Of a stretch of DNA of 64,000 nucleotides, positions 1 through 12,218 are shown one piece after another. Position numbers and translations under genes: made by a program. This stretch comes from Myxococcales bacterium (lineage in GTDB: Bacteria > Myxococcota_A > Polyangia > Polyangiales > Polyangiaceae): positions 48,318 through 112,317 of the forward strand of contig JANYHK010000049.1 of the NCBI GenBank assembly GCA_025359105.1, read 5' to 3'. Numbering within the stretch: position 1 is the stretch's first letter; each line of letters opens with the position of its first letter. The notes below the pieces were generated by a model, which saw nothing but the letters and a program-made list of their open reading frames with translations, ran no database searches and was not told where the DNA came from.

Positions 1-47
1 CCCTTTCGCCGCGCGAGTCATCTCGCGCAACCACAGGATAAAACATC

Positions 48-473
48 ATGAAAAGCCCGCTCAGCCTCGTCAAAGACACCTTCGGTGACAAGTCCAAGCT
101 CGTCGCCGCCCTCGAGAAGTTCACCGGGGAGGACCTCTGGATCGGCCGGACGAACAAGGACAAGGGCCTCGCCCACGTCTCGAACGCGAAGCTCCTGCGG
201 CTCCACGCGACCTTCTCCACCGTGAAGGAGAAGTTCGGCACGCGCGCGAAGCTGATCGACGCGGTCCTGACCCTCGAGAAGCGCACCAAGGACGAGGGCT
301 ACAAGACCCGCATCTCGGCGTACCCCGTCCCCCGCCTCTTCGATCTCTACCGCGCGCTCGAGAAGCGCGCGAAGAACGCCGCCGCGTCGGCCAAGGCCCC
401 CGCCAAGGACGGCAAGGACGCGAAGAAAGCCGCAACACCGAAGAAGAAGGCGGCGCCGAAGGCGAAGGCCTGA
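48..473 (+). CDS. Small basic protein of unknown function
   Basis: The 141-residue product is not recognised. The first ~110 residues are predicted mixed helical and soluble, with no signal peptide or membrane segment. The last ~30 residues are an Ala/Lys/Pro-rich tail resembling the disordered basic tails of histone-H1-like or nucleoid-associated proteins. That resemblance is compositional only and is not evidence of DNA binding. The ATG at 48 follows a purine-rich stretch (acaggataaa). The next gene starts 8 bp after the stop, so the two are probably cotranscribed. Confidence 0.7.
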   Translation: MKSPLSLVKDTFGDKSKLVAALEKFTGEDLWIGRTNKDKGLAHVSNAKLLRLHATFSTVKEKFGTRAKLIDAVLTLEKRTKDEGYKTRISAYPVPRLFDLYRALEKRAKNAAASAKAPAKDGKDAKKAATPKKKAAPKAKA

Positions 474-480
474 ACTCGGC

Positions 481-999
481 ATGCCCGAGGTCACGCTGCG
501 GCACGAGTTCGACTGCGACGAGGAGACGTTCTGGGATCGAACCACCTTCGACCCGGTGTTCAACGAGCGCCTGTACCGGGACGTGCTGAAGTTCCCGGGC
601 TACGAGCTCCTCTCGCTGGTCGACGACGAAGACGCGAAGACGCGCCGCGTCCGCATCGATCCGCCGCTCGGCAACATGCCGGCGGCGGTGAAGAAGGCGG
701 TCGGGGATCGATTCAGCTACGTCGAGGAGGGGCGCTTCGACAAGAAGACGCGCACCTACTCCTTCAAGATCGTGCCGAGCGCGATGCGCGACAAGGCCAA
801 GACCTTCGGCGAGATGCGCTGTGAGCGGGTCGGCGACAAGAAGGTCGTCCGCGTCGCGCGGGTCACCGTCGAGGTCAAGGTCTTCATGGTGGGCGGCCTC
901 GTCGAGGAGAAGATCCTGGGGGACGTGCGCAACTCCTACGATGCCGCCGCGCGCTTCACCCGGGAGTACCTGAAAGAACAGGGGCTTGGCGCTCCGTAG
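481..999 (+). CDS. SRPBCC-fold protein, DUF2505-like
   Basis: The 172-residue cytosolic protein starts with an amphipathic beta strand (residues 3-10) and ends with a long helix (about 150-168), the usual layout of START/Bet v1-like (SRPBCC) ligand-binding proteins. The pattern of N-terminal strand, early aromatic helix and tail helix resembles DUF2505. That family assignment is from memory of the pattern and is moderate. No catalytic residues can be named. It lies 8 bp downstream of the small basic-protein gene and is followed by a hairpin, suggesting a two-gene transcript. Confidence 0.7.
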   Translation: MPEVTLRHEFDCDEETFWDRTTFDPVFNERLYRDVLKFPGYELLSLVDDEDAKTRRVRIDPPLGNMPAAVKKAVGDRFSYVEEGRFDKKTRTYSFKIVPSAMRDKAKTFGEMRCERVGDKKVVRVARVTVEVKVFMVGGLVEEKILGDVRNSYDAAARFTREYLKEQGLGAP

Positions 1000-1031
1000 A
1001 GCCGGCGATTTACCGTTCTTTACGCCGGCTC
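999..1031 (+). terminator. Strong hairpin after the SRPBCC gene
   Basis: GAGCCGGCG (999-1007) and CGCCGGCTC (1023-1031) form a perfect 9-bp stem with a 15-nt loop, starting at the last base of the upstream stop codon. No U-tract follows, so it is either a non-canonical terminator or a leader hairpin for the lipoprotein gene that starts at 1085. Confidence 0.4.
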
Positions 1032-1084
1032 ACGCCCACCTCAAGGTCGCCGGGTGCATGCTCTTTCTCAAGAAAGAGGTCACC

Positions 1085-1936
1085 ATGACGACGATTTCCC
1101 GCATCGGTTCGGTTTCGCTCCTCGCGCTCTCGCTCGCCGTCGCCGCGTGCGGCGGCTCCACGGCCGCCGACACCGGCGCGCAGACGGCCCAGAGCGCTGC
1201 GACCACGGCGCCTGTCGGCGTGAGCACGCACGGCCCCGTGAAGATGGTCGGCGACGCGCTCGGCCAGGTCCCCCTCCGCCCCGAGCAACGCGTCGAGCTC
1301 GAGAAGCTCGCCGCCGATGCCGAGGCGCGCCACCAGAAGGTCGCCCCCGCGCGCAAGGACCTCGTCGAGGCGGTGGCTGCGCAGGTCGAGGCCGGTCAGC
1401 TCGATCGCGTGGCGCTCCAGCCGAAGCTCGACGCCGCCGCGGCCGCGTGGGATGGCGTCCGCAGCCAGGACCGCGCCGCGCTCGAGCGCGTCCACGCCAT
1501 CCTCGACGCGTCGCAGCGCGCCGCGTTCACCGACGCCCTTCACGCCCAGATGAAGGCGGGCCGCGACCACCACGCCGGTCGTGAGCACATGAAGGAGTGG
1601 GCGGCCGACCTGAAGCTCACCGACGCGCAGAAGGACCAGATCAAGCAGGCCTTCCAGGCGAAGGGTAAAGAGCACGGCCACGATTTCCACGCCGAAATGA
1701 AGGACCACCACGCCAAGGGCGGCCACGTCATGGACGCCTTCAAGAGCGACCACTTCGTCATGGACGACGTCGCTCCGAAGGTGGACGCCAAGCAGGCGAC
1801 CGCCAAGATGAGCGGCCGCATGCTGGGCATGATCGAGACCGTTCTGCCGATCCTCACGCCGGAGCAGCGCCAGATCGCCGCCCTGAAGATCCGCGCCCAT
1901 GCGGCGGCGGACCCGAGCGGTCACTCGCCCTTCTGA
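1085..1936 (+). CDS. CpxP/Spy-like periplasmic lipoprotein
   Basis: The ATG at 1085 is preferred because a purine-rich site (aagaaagaggt, 1070-1080) precedes it and it begins a clean lipoprotein signal with Cys22 as the likely lipidation site. The mature 260 residues are almost entirely helical and rich in Ala, Lys and His. They carry two LTxxQ-type repeats (LTDAQ near residue 179, LTPEQ near 256), the hallmark of the Spy/CpxP family of periplasmic chaperone or metal/envelope-stress proteins. A His/Asp-rich stretch (about 195-225) could bind metal; this is inference. The 3' end overlaps the convergent GNAT gene by 16 bp. Confidence 0.75.
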   Translation: MTTISRIGSVSLLALSLAVAACGGSTAADTGAQTAQSAATTAPVGVSTHGPVKMVGDALGQVPLRPEQRVELEKLAADAEARHQKVAPARKDLVEAVAAQVEAGQLDRVALQPKLDAAAAAWDGVRSQDRAALERVHAILDASQRAAFTDALHAQMKAGRDHHAGREHMKEWAADLKLTDAQKDQIKQAFQAKGKEHGHDFHAEMKDHHAKGGHVMDAFKSDHFVMDDVAPKVDAKQATAKMSGRMLGMIETVLPILTPEQRQIAALKIRAHAAADPSGHSPF

Positions 1937-2409
1937 GCTCGCTCCTGCAGGTAGACCCCGTACGTGAAGAGGTCGTTCCCCGGCCAGTAGAAGTCGCGGA
2001 TCCGGGCGACGACCTCGAAGCCAAGGCGATCATAGAACGCGCGGGTGGCCGCGTAGTCCTCGAGACCGGCCGTCTCCACGCGGACGAGTCGGCCGCCCTC
2101 TTGGCGAAGCTCGTCTTCCATCTTGGCGACGAGCGCGCGGCCGACCCCTTTGCCCTTCGCGTCGGGGTCGACGCAGATCCAGTAGAGATCGAACGTTCCC
2201 CGTGTCATCGGGGTCGGACCGAAGCAGATGTACCCGAGAGCCTTGCCGGCTTCCTCGAAGACCCAGAAGCGGTAGGTGTCCTCGCCACGAACGCCGAGGT
2301 CGAGGAGCTCCAGCGCGACCTCACGGTCCTCGGCCGAGAACTCCTTGGTTCGCGTCAGGAAATCGGCGATCGCCTCACGGTGATGCGCCGCTAGATGCAC
2401 CAGCGACAT
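1921..2409 (-). CDS. GNAT-family N-acetyltransferase
   Basis: This 162-residue protein shows the GNAT fold: an acetyl-CoA pyrophosphate-binding motif A (DPDAKGKGVGRALV, about residues 92-105) preceded by the beta4 strand, and the late motif with YxxLGF. The acceptor substrate cannot be read from the sequence. ATG at 2409 is preferred over an upstream in-frame codon. The gene overlaps the 3' end of the ATP-grasp ligase gene by about 35 bp on the same strand, so the two are probably translationally coupled. The acetyltransferase may act on the product or substrate of the ligase. Confidence 0.85.
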   Translation of the reverse strand: MSLVHLAAHHREAIADFLTRTKEFSAEDREVALELLDLGVRGEDTYRFWVFEEAGKALGYICFGPTPMTRGTFDLYWICVDPDAKGKGVGRALVAKMEDELRQEGGRLVRVETAGLEDYAATRAFYDRLGFEVVARIRDFYWPGNDLFTYGVYLQERAQKGE

Positions 2410-3616
2410 GCGGAGGCCCCTCCTGGTTCCCCTTGCGGGCGCCACGAACGCGACGGCGCAGGGCGTACCGAACGAGGAGCTTCACGAGGGCGGAGTAGTC
2501 GATGCCGACGCCCGAAGCCGCGCGCGCCATGCCGGCGTAGCGCGACAGGTCGCAGTTCGGGTTGACGTCGATGACGTACGGAATGCCGTTGGCGGCGAGC
2601 CGGATGTCGACCCGCCCGTAGTCGCGGACGCCGACTGCCCGGAACGCGTCGACCGCCGCGCGACGAACGCGGGCAGCGAGTGTCGTCGGCAGCTGGGGCA
2701 TCATGACCGGGATGGTGCCGAGATCGTCGACCGAGCCCTCGCTCCACTTCGCCTCGTAGGAGACGATCTTGGGGCGGTCGTCGGGGAGCGTCGAGAAGTC
2801 GATCTCGGACAGGGGGAGCACGCGCGCCGTCGGGAAGCCGAAGAGCGCCACGTTGAACTCGCGCCCGTCGACGAACTGCTCGACGAGGCACGCCTGCCGG
2901 AACGACGTGGCCACCTGGGCGACCACCTCACGGAGCTCGGCTTCGTTGTGGACGACGCTCTTGCCCGAAATACCGACGGACCCGTCCTCGCGCACGGGCT
3001 TGACGATGAGCGGGTAGGGCAGATCACAGGGATCGCCCGGCCCGCGCATCACGCACGACCGCGGGGTGGGGACGCCGGCCTCTTCGAGGAGCTTCTTCAC
3101 GCGGTCTTTGTAGAGCGCGTGGGAGAGCGCCTCGGGGGGCGATCCAGTGAAGGGGATGCCGAGGAGCTCGAGGACGAGTGGCACCGCGCTCTCGAGGCGC
3201 GTGTCCTGGGCGAGCGATTCGCACAGGTTGAAGGCACAATCCGGCTCGATTTCCGTCAGTTGCATCCGGAGGCGCGCCAGGTCGCCGTCCACCGGAAGAA
3301 GAACCGCCTCGTGATCCCCGTCGTTCAGATTCTCGGCGACGAACGAGGCGACCGACTCGACGTCGGCACGCGCTGCGTAGCCGGGATCGCCGTCGGGCGA
3401 CGAGTCTTCGAAGTCGTTGTTGTAGAGGACGGCGACCCGCGTCTTCTTCCGCCGTGGCCTCCCTCCCTGCGTCCCACCGGCTCCTCCTCCTCCTCCTCCA
3501 GGCATAACCAGCTGCGGTCCATCGGCCCCTCCGGGGACACCGAGACACAGCTGCTGAGGAACTTGGTTGGACGCGTGTAGAGGTCGAGCCTGTCTAGGCT
3601 GGGCGTCTGCCGTCAT
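2375..3616 (-). CDS. ATP-grasp ligase, D-Ala-D-Ala ligase family
   Basis: The product of about 413 residues (ATG at 3616) has a ~50-residue Pro/Gly/Gln-rich N-terminal extension followed by a Ddl-type ATP-grasp enzyme. Visible are the N-lobe substrate region (CAFNLCES), the SPPEALSHALYKDRVKKLL segment, the ATP-binding strand with PLIVKPVREDGSVGIS, the EQFVDGREF motif and the C-terminal metal-binding DVNPNCD. Family members join D-amino acids or related carboxylates to amines with ATP. The extension and the GNAT partner suggest a specialised ligase, not the housekeeping peptidoglycan Ddl. The substrate is unknown. Confidence 0.8.
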   Translation of the reverse strand: MTADAQPRQARPLHASNQVPQQLCLGVPGGADGPQLVMPGGGGGGAGGTQGGRPRRKKTRVAVLYNNDFEDSSPDGDPGYAARADVESVASFVAENLNDGDHEAVLLPVDGDLARLRMQLTEIEPDCAFNLCESLAQDTRLESAVPLVLELLGIPFTGSPPEALSHALYKDRVKKLLEEAGVPTPRSCVMRGPGDPCDLPYPLIVKPVREDGSVGISGKSVVHNEAELREVVAQVATSFRQACLVEQFVDGREFNVALFGFPTARVLPLSEIDFSTLPDDRPKIVSYEAKWSEGSVDDLGTIPVMMPQLPTTLAARVRRAAVDAFRAVGVRDYGRVDIRLAANGIPYVIDVNPNCDLSRYAGMARAASGVGIDYSALVKLLVRYALRRRVRGARKGNQEGPPHVAGASSGASP

Positions 3617-3730
3617 GATCCGAGTGCCGTACCCTCTCGTCTGGTGCAGGTCCCCCGCGCGCATTCTTGTCGAACGGCACAAGCCCTGCGTATGTTGCGA
3701 CTCTAGCACAACGAGAGTGGACGAGGACAA

Positions 3731-4576
3731 TTGGGAACGAGCAAAAATGTTTCTCACGATCGATCGGACGACGATCGAACGCGCTCGCGACCGCTGTCCT
3801 TCTGGTCCGGAACGTGGGCGGTGTGCGCCAAGGATCTGCGCATCGAGCTACGCACGGGGGAGATCGTCACGACCGCAGGCTTCTTCGCCGCGCTCGTCGC
3901 CATCCTCGCTGCCGTCTCCTTCTACGGAGGCGTGACCGCAGAGGTCGAGGTCGACGGCGGACACCTTCGCGGCTGGGAGGGTCCTCCGCTTCCGGCGAAG
4001 GCGCTGCTGCGAATCGCCGTGCAAATAGCCCCCGGCGCGATCTGGCTCCCGGTCGCGTTCGCGTCCATCCTGGCCCTCGCGCGGACGTGGCAACGCGAAC
4101 GCGAGGAGGGGGCGCTCACGGGTCTGCTCGTCTCGCCGATCCCGCGCGCCTCCATCTTCCTGGGTAAGGCGATGGGCGTCATGGCCTTCGTCGTCGCCGT
4201 CGAGTGCATCGTCGTTCCGATCGTAGCGCTCATGTTCCACGTCGACCTGCCCGATGTCCTCGCGTCGCTCACCGTCGTCCTCTTGCTCGGCACCGTCGGC
4301 GTCGCCGCGACGGGCACGCTCTTCGGCGCGATGACGGTGCGAACGCGCGCGCGCGATCTCGTCCTCGCGAGCGTGCTCTTCCCGCTCCTGTCGCCCGCGC
4401 TCCTCTCGGGGGTCGCGGCGACGCATCAGGTGCTCACACTTGCCCACCACCCCGAATTCGTCACCGTCGGCGCGCAGCTGGCGGAGATCCGGGACTACCT
4501 CGTCTTGTTGGGCCTGTTCGACCTGCTCGCCCTTGGCGGGGGCCTCGCCCTCTTTGGCGCGCTCGTAGACGATTGA
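3731..4576 (+). CDS. ccmB: CcmB-type heme exporter permease
   Basis: The gene encodes an integral membrane protein with about six hydrophobic segments. The N-terminal cytoplasmic motif AKDLRIELRTGE and the segment WQREREEGALTGLLVSP.PR..IFLGK are characteristic of CcmB, the permease of the CcmABCD system that supports heme delivery for c-type cytochrome maturation. CcmB is usually about 220 residues. This ORF gives 281 from a TTG start, whereas an in-frame GTG at 3821 gives 251 residues and fits the family better. No ccmA, ccmC or ccmD lies nearby, so the gene is an orphan within the window. Confidence 0.8.
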   Translation: MGTSKNVSHDRSDDDRTRSRPLSFWSGTWAVCAKDLRIELRTGEIVTTAGFFAALVAILAAVSFYGGVTAEVEVDGGHLRGWEGPPLPAKALLRIAVQIAPGAIWLPVAFASILALARTWQREREEGALTGLLVSPIPRASIFLGKAMGVMAFVVAVECIVVPIVALMFHVDLPDVLASLTVVLLLGTVGVAATGTLFGAMTVRTRARDLVLASVLFPLLSPALLSGVAATHQVLTLAHHPEFVTVGAQLAEIRDYLVLLGLFDLLALGGGLALFGALVDD

Positions 4577-4596
4577 TAGGATTGATTTTTATTTTG

Positions 4597-5901
4597 CTAT
4601 GCCTGGCCCAACGCGACCGCGGTCGCGTCGGCCTCGAAGGCCTCGGGCGTGAACGGACGACCGGCGGCTTCTCCAACGATCCAGACACCTTGGCGGATTT
4701 TCCGTCCGGGAGCCTGGGGGACATAGCCACGGGCCGCATGTACTAGAGGAGAGCCGGCCTGCTCGGCGAGCTCGTAGGAGGGGGCTCGCGGGGCGTCGAC
4801 GAGGACGGCGTCGGCCTTGAGCTTCTCGCCCTTCACGTTCGAGCCGTCGCCTTCATCGAAGGCGCGAACGACGCAGCCGGTGACGCGCGAGCTGCCCATC
4901 GCGCGAACGATCTCGCCATGCACGACGGTCACCTGGCTCGCCACTTTGCGATCCGCGACCGCGCGGGCGTAGGCCTCGCCGAACGGGCCGCCGCCGGGAG
5001 GAACGACGACGACGACTCTCTCGCCGAGGCCGACGCCGTGCGACAGGAGCCAACCGGCGGCGCGGGCGCTCATGACGCCGGGGAGATCGTTGCCTTCGAA
5101 GGCAACGACGCCGTCGTGTGCGCCGGTCGCGAGGACCAGGCACGCGGCCGTAACGATCTCGGCGCCTTCGGGTCCGACGACGAGAAGATCGTCGCCGAAG
5201 AGCGCGCCGGCGGTCGTTGCCGTCCGGACGCGAACGCCGCCGCGGGCGACCGCGCGGTCGAAGGCGTGTGCGACGCGCTCCCACGCCCGCGCGTCTTTGG
5301 GGCCGAGCGCGCGTAGCCCACCGCCGATCGCCAGGTGATCGTCGAGCACTTCGACGGCGCGCCCCTCGTCGGCCAGGCGTGCGGCCACCGCCATGCCCGA
5401 CGGCCCACCGCCGACCACCACGACGTCGGCGGCGCGGCGGGCGGCCGCACGCGGCGCGGCGACGGCGATCGGCAGACGCCCAAGGCCCGCGACCCGTCGC
5501 GCGAAGCCCTGCATCAGCGACTGCACCCCGGGTACGCCGGCAAAGAGCTCGTGGTGGTTCATGCCGTCGGGGAAGAACCAGTCGGTCATGCGCAGGAGGT
5601 CCACGCTCCGCGAGCCGAGCGTGTTCTGCGACCGGATCGCCATCCCTTCGCGGGCAGCCACCATGCAGGTCATGACGTTGGGCGCGTCGTCGACCCGGGC
5701 GAGGCATCCGTCGCATGCGGCGCGTAGGCACGAGGGGCCGCGTGGGCGGTGAAACTTGGGGCTGCGGGCGAGGGCGAGCTTGCCGGCGGCGGCGAGCGCG
5801 CACACGACCGGCTCCCCTTCCATCGCCTCGACGGGCTCCCCGTCCAGCGTCACCGTGACCGGTCGGGAGACCGGGGAAATTCGGCCGCTTCCGCCGCTCA
5901 T
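4597..5901 (-). CDS. Sarcosine-oxidase-alpha-like [2Fe-2S]/FAD oxidoreductase
   Basis: The 434-residue product has an N-terminal Fer2_4-type domain with all four cluster ligands (about Cys58, Cys63, Cys66, Cys79, spacing Cx4Cx2Cx12C) and a pyridine-nucleotide-disulfide-oxidoreductase domain with the FAD-binding GGGPSG (about 164-169) and a late ATGAHD motif. This matches the first half of the alpha subunits of heterotetrameric sarcosine oxidase and related hydrogen cyanide synthase or opine oxidases, which deaminate secondary amines. The C-terminal aminomethyltransferase half of the long form is absent, and no beta/gamma subunit genes are adjacent. ATG at 5901 is preferred over GTG at 5934. 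Confidence 0.75.
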   Translation of the reverse strand: MSGGSGRISPVSRPVTVTLDGEPVEAMEGEPVVCALAAAGKLALARSPKFHRPRGPSCLRAACDGCLARVDDAPNVMTCMVAAREGMAIRSQNTLGSRSVDLLRMTDWFFPDGMNHHELFAGVPGVQSLMQGFARRVAGLGRLPIAVAAPRAAARRAADVVVVGGGPSGMAVAARLADEGRAVEVLDDHLAIGGGLRALGPKDARAWERVAHAFDRAVARGGVRVRTATTAGALFGDDLLVVGPEGAEIVTAACLVLATGAHDGVVAFEGNDLPGVMSARAAGWLLSHGVGLGERVVVVVPPGGGPFGEAYARAVADRKVASQVTVVHGEIVRAMGSSRVTGCVVRAFDEGDGSNVKGEKLKADAVLVDAPRAPSYELAEQAGSPLVHAARGYVPQAPGRKIRQGVWIVGEAAGRPFTPEAFEADATAVALGQA

Positions 5902-5942
5902 CGCGCTTGCTACTAGCACGCCGGCGCCCGACACTGAAGTCC

Positions 5943-6557
5943 GTGCGCTTAGGCCTCCTTGGTCCTGCCGAAGGGGACGTCCAGGGTCTTGGACGCGCGG
6001 CGGAGTTCCTGCTCACGACCGCGAAGGTGAGCCGCGCCGTGTATCTGGGGGTCGATCCGTCGCTCGACAAGGCGGTGGCCGCGTGGGCCCGCCGCCTCGT
6101 CGGGGACGATCCGAGCGACGACGCCGCGTGGAAGCGGGCGGCCGACATGGCCTGCTCCGGGACGGCAGGCGAGATCGATCATTTCGTGGCGGTCGAGCGC
6201 GCGCGCATGCGCCTGAAGGCGCTCGAGACCCTACCTCACGGCGGCCGGACGATCGAGATGGTCGGCGATCGCGTCGCCATCCTGATTCACGACAAGGCGC
6301 AGCTCGACGAAGAGGACATCCTCGCGGCGAACCTCCTCGTCTTCGGGCGCAGCGCCGAGCCGCTCGTGAAGAAGATAGGCACGCGCTGGTTCCTCAGCCC
6401 CGGTCACCTCGGGACCAAGGGAGGCGGCATCGCCATCCTCGACGACGAAGACGCCGAGGTCGTGTGCACCGTCTTTGACGCCCACGGCAAGCAGAGCGCG
6501 CGCGAGACGTTGACCGCCGCCCGCGCGACGAAGATCCGGGTTCAGGGGGGCTCGTGA
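5943..6557 (+). CDS. Degenerate YfcE-like metallophosphoesterase (probable pseudoenzyme)
   Basis: The 204-residue protein (GTG start) reads like a calcineurin-type phosphoesterase whose metal ligands are gone. The N-terminal strand-loop-helix aligns with the family's DTHGN segment but reads GPAEGD. A later LGV replaces LGD, HD replaces the HG motif, and LVFGRSAEPLVKK...LSPGHLGTKGGGIAILDDED parallels the GHTH...NPGS...YAILD end with GRSA in place of GHTH. It is therefore probably a non-catalytic scaffold or regulatory homologue. Its stop overlaps the nadD start by 4 bp (GTGA), which implies cotranscription with NAD biosynthesis. The family call is an inference from pattern. Confidence 0.6.
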   Translation: MRLGLLGPAEGDVQGLGRAAEFLLTTAKVSRAVYLGVDPSLDKAVAAWARRLVGDDPSDDAAWKRAADMACSGTAGEIDHFVAVERARMRLKALETLPHGGRTIEMVGDRVAILIHDKAQLDEEDILAANLLVFGRSAEPLVKKIGTRWFLSPGHLGTKGGGIAILDDEDAEVVCTVFDAHGKQSARETLTAARATKIRVQGGS

Positions 6558-7108
6558 TCGTCGCCGTCTTCGGCGGCAGCTTCAACCCGCCGCACGTCGC
6601 GCACGTGCTGGCGTGCGCGTACGTGCTGAGCACGCGGGAGCTCGATCGCCTCCTCGTCCTTCCGACCTACCAACACCCGTTCGCCAAGTCGCTCGCGCCG
6701 TTCGAGGACCGCGTCGCGATGTGCGACAAGGCCATGGGGTGGATGCCGCGCGTCGAGGTCTCGCGCGTCGAGGCCGAGCTGGGCGGAGAGAGCCGCACGC
6801 TGCGGACGCTCGAGCACCTGCACGCCGCGCACCCCGACTGGGCGATGCGCCTGGTCATGGGGGCCGACCTCATCGTCGAGTCGCCGAAGTGGTTCGGGTT
6901 CGACGCGATCAAGAAGCTCGCGCCGCCCCTCGTGCTCGGCCGCGCGGGCGTGTCCTTCGAGGGAGCGCCGGCGCCCGTGCTGCCCGCGATCTCGAGCACG
7001 TTCGTTCGCGAGCGGCTCGCGGCGAAGGATTTCACGGCGCTCGCCGAGCTCGTGCCGATGGAGGTCCTCGCGCACATCCGAGCGCGCGGGCTCTACAGGA
7101 CGGCCTAG
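6554..7108 (+). CDS. nadD: Nicotinate-nucleotide adenylyltransferase
   Basis: NadD transfers AMP from ATP to nicotinate mononucleotide to form deamido-NAD, the shared step of de novo and salvage NAD synthesis. The nucleotidyltransferase signature GGSFNPPHVAH (residues 7-17) lies at the start of the Rossmann domain, and the family's second ATP motif ISSTFVRERL is near residue 145-155. The length of 184 residues is normal. The GTG start at 6554 overlaps the preceding stop by 4 bp, and the next gene begins immediately after the stop, so it sits mid-operon. Confidence 0.93.
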   Translation: MIVAVFGGSFNPPHVAHVLACAYVLSTRELDRLLVLPTYQHPFAKSLAPFEDRVAMCDKAMGWMPRVEVSRVEAELGGESRTLRTLEHLHAAHPDWAMRLVMGADLIVESPKWFGFDAIKKLAPPLVLGRAGVSFEGAPAPVLPAISSTFVRERLAAKDFTALAELVPMEVLAHIRARGLYRTA

Positions 7109-7930
7109 GTGCGCGTCTTTCTCTTCGGCGCCGGCAAGGTGGGGCGTGCGCTCGCCCGTGCGATCCGCGCGCGAGGCTGGACGGCGACGCTTCGCGCGGC
7201 GCGCGCTGGGCTGCCAAAGAAGCCGATCGTCGCCGATCTCGTCGTCTTGTGCGTGCGCGATCGCGACCTGGCGGCCACGGCGGCCGCGCTGGCGGCGGCG
7301 GGCGTCGTCCCCAAACACGCCGCGTGCGTTCATGCCTCTGGCGCGCTGGGCCCGGAGCCGCTGACCGCGCTCCGGAGCGTCTGCGCAGGCGTCGGGCAGA
7401 TGCACCCGATGATCTCGTTCGCGTCGCTCACGAAGTTCCCCACGCTCGCGCGTGGCCAGGTGCATGTGCAAGGAGATCCCGTCGCGGTCCAGCGCGGGCG
7501 CGCGCTCGCGAAGAAGCTGGGCATGTCGCCGCGCACCGTGCCGACGCTCGACACGATCGGCTACCACGCGGCCGCGGGACTGGTCGCGAACGGCGCGGCG
7601 GCGCTCGCGGCGGTCGGCGCGGAGCTCCTCGTCCGCTCCGGCGTCGCGAGGGACGTCGCGCCGAAGATGCTCGGCCCGCTCCTCAGGAGCGTGGCGGAGA
7701 ACGTCGAACAGCTCGGCTTCCCGGCCGCGCTCACTGGCCCGGTCCGCCGCGGGGACGCGGCCGCCATCGCGAAGCAGACGGCGCTCCTTCGTCAGCGCTT
7801 GCCCGACGCAGTACCTCTCTTCCTCGCGGCCGTGCGCGCGCAGCTCCCCCTCGCGCGCGCGATCGGCGACGCGGACGAGGATGCGTTCGCGGCGATCGAG
7901 CGGGTCCTCGAGGACCCAGGGCACACCTGA
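7109..7930 (+). CDS. Rossmann-like/DUF2520 NAD(P)-binding protein
   Basis: The 273-residue protein has an N-terminal dinucleotide-binding fold (FLFGAGKVGRALARAIRARG, about residues 4-23) followed by the all-helical DUF2520 domain, with the GQMHPMISF segment near residue 93 typical of the family. Such proteins resemble F420/NADP- or pyrroline-carboxylate-reductase-like dehydrogenases, but no substrate is established. The GTG start directly follows the nadD stop, so it is translationally coupled to NAD biosynthesis and may use or sense a pyridine nucleotide. That link is inference from position. Confidence 0.82.
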   Translation: MRVFLFGAGKVGRALARAIRARGWTATLRAARAGLPKKPIVADLVVLCVRDRDLAATAAALAAAGVVPKHAACVHASGALGPEPLTALRSVCAGVGQMHPMISFASLTKFPTLARGQVHVQGDPVAVQRGRALAKKLGMSPRTVPTLDTIGYHAAAGLVANGAAALAAVGAELLVRSGVARDVAPKMLGPLLRSVAENVEQLGFPAALTGPVRRGDAAAIAKQTALLRQRLPDAVPLFLAAVRAQLPLARAIGDADEDAFAAIERVLEDPGHT

Positions 7931-8145
7931 GCCCCCGCCGATGGCAGCGAGCGAGGACCTGCGAAAGGTGGCTGGCCGGAGGTAACCCGATGGAACGATG
8001 GGGATTGCGTTGCAGGGCGTTACCCGTAGCGGAAACGTTCACCGGGACTGCCTGTGGATGACCTGGCGCAAGAGTCCGTCTCAATTGCTCATTTCGTCGG
8101 CCGTCGGGTTGCCGCGTCGGGGGCTGACGGTTACATTTTCGAAGC

Positions 8146-11765
<3,620 letters not shown>

Positions 11766-11766
<1 letters not shown>

Positions 11767-12164
11767 TGAAATCCGTGAAGTTGGCTGCCGTGTCGTCCCT
11801 TTTTGCTGCCCTCTCGCTCGGGCTAGCTGGCCTGGCGGGGTGTGCCGCCGAGGTCACCCCAGGTGAGCCGGAAGTGGTCGGACACGCGGCGGCGCGCCCT
11901 GGGCAGGGGGCCGGAGGCGGTGGTGCAGACAACCAGCAGGTGGTCGGCACATCGACCGTCCGCCACGGAGCACTCGCGCCGTGGGCCGAGCCACTGCCCA
12001 ACCCGTGGCACGAAGGCCCCGACCAGGGCCTCCCCGGCAGCCACGGCGCAACGCCCTCGGTGGACCCCGGCGCGCCCTTCCAGGGGCCGACGCCCATCTA
12101 CCACGTCACCGAGGATTCGGACGTCGAGCGCTACAACGGACCGGGCGGGCGTAACGCCAAGTGA
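11766..12164 (+). CDS. Small Gly/Pro-rich lipoprotein
   Basis: The 132-residue protein begins with a lipoprotein signal ending GLAGC. The mature part is low complexity, rich in Gly, Pro and Ala, with no recognisable domain. The start ATG overlaps the stop of the giant sigma-54 regulator (TGATG), so it is translationally coupled to it and may be an envelope partner or target in the same response. An in-frame GTG sits just one codon earlier. Confidence 0.65.
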
Positions 12165-12218
12165 TCCGCTGACGTCGTAGAGCAGCCTCCCGGCTACTCC
12201 GCAGGCTACACTGGCGGC

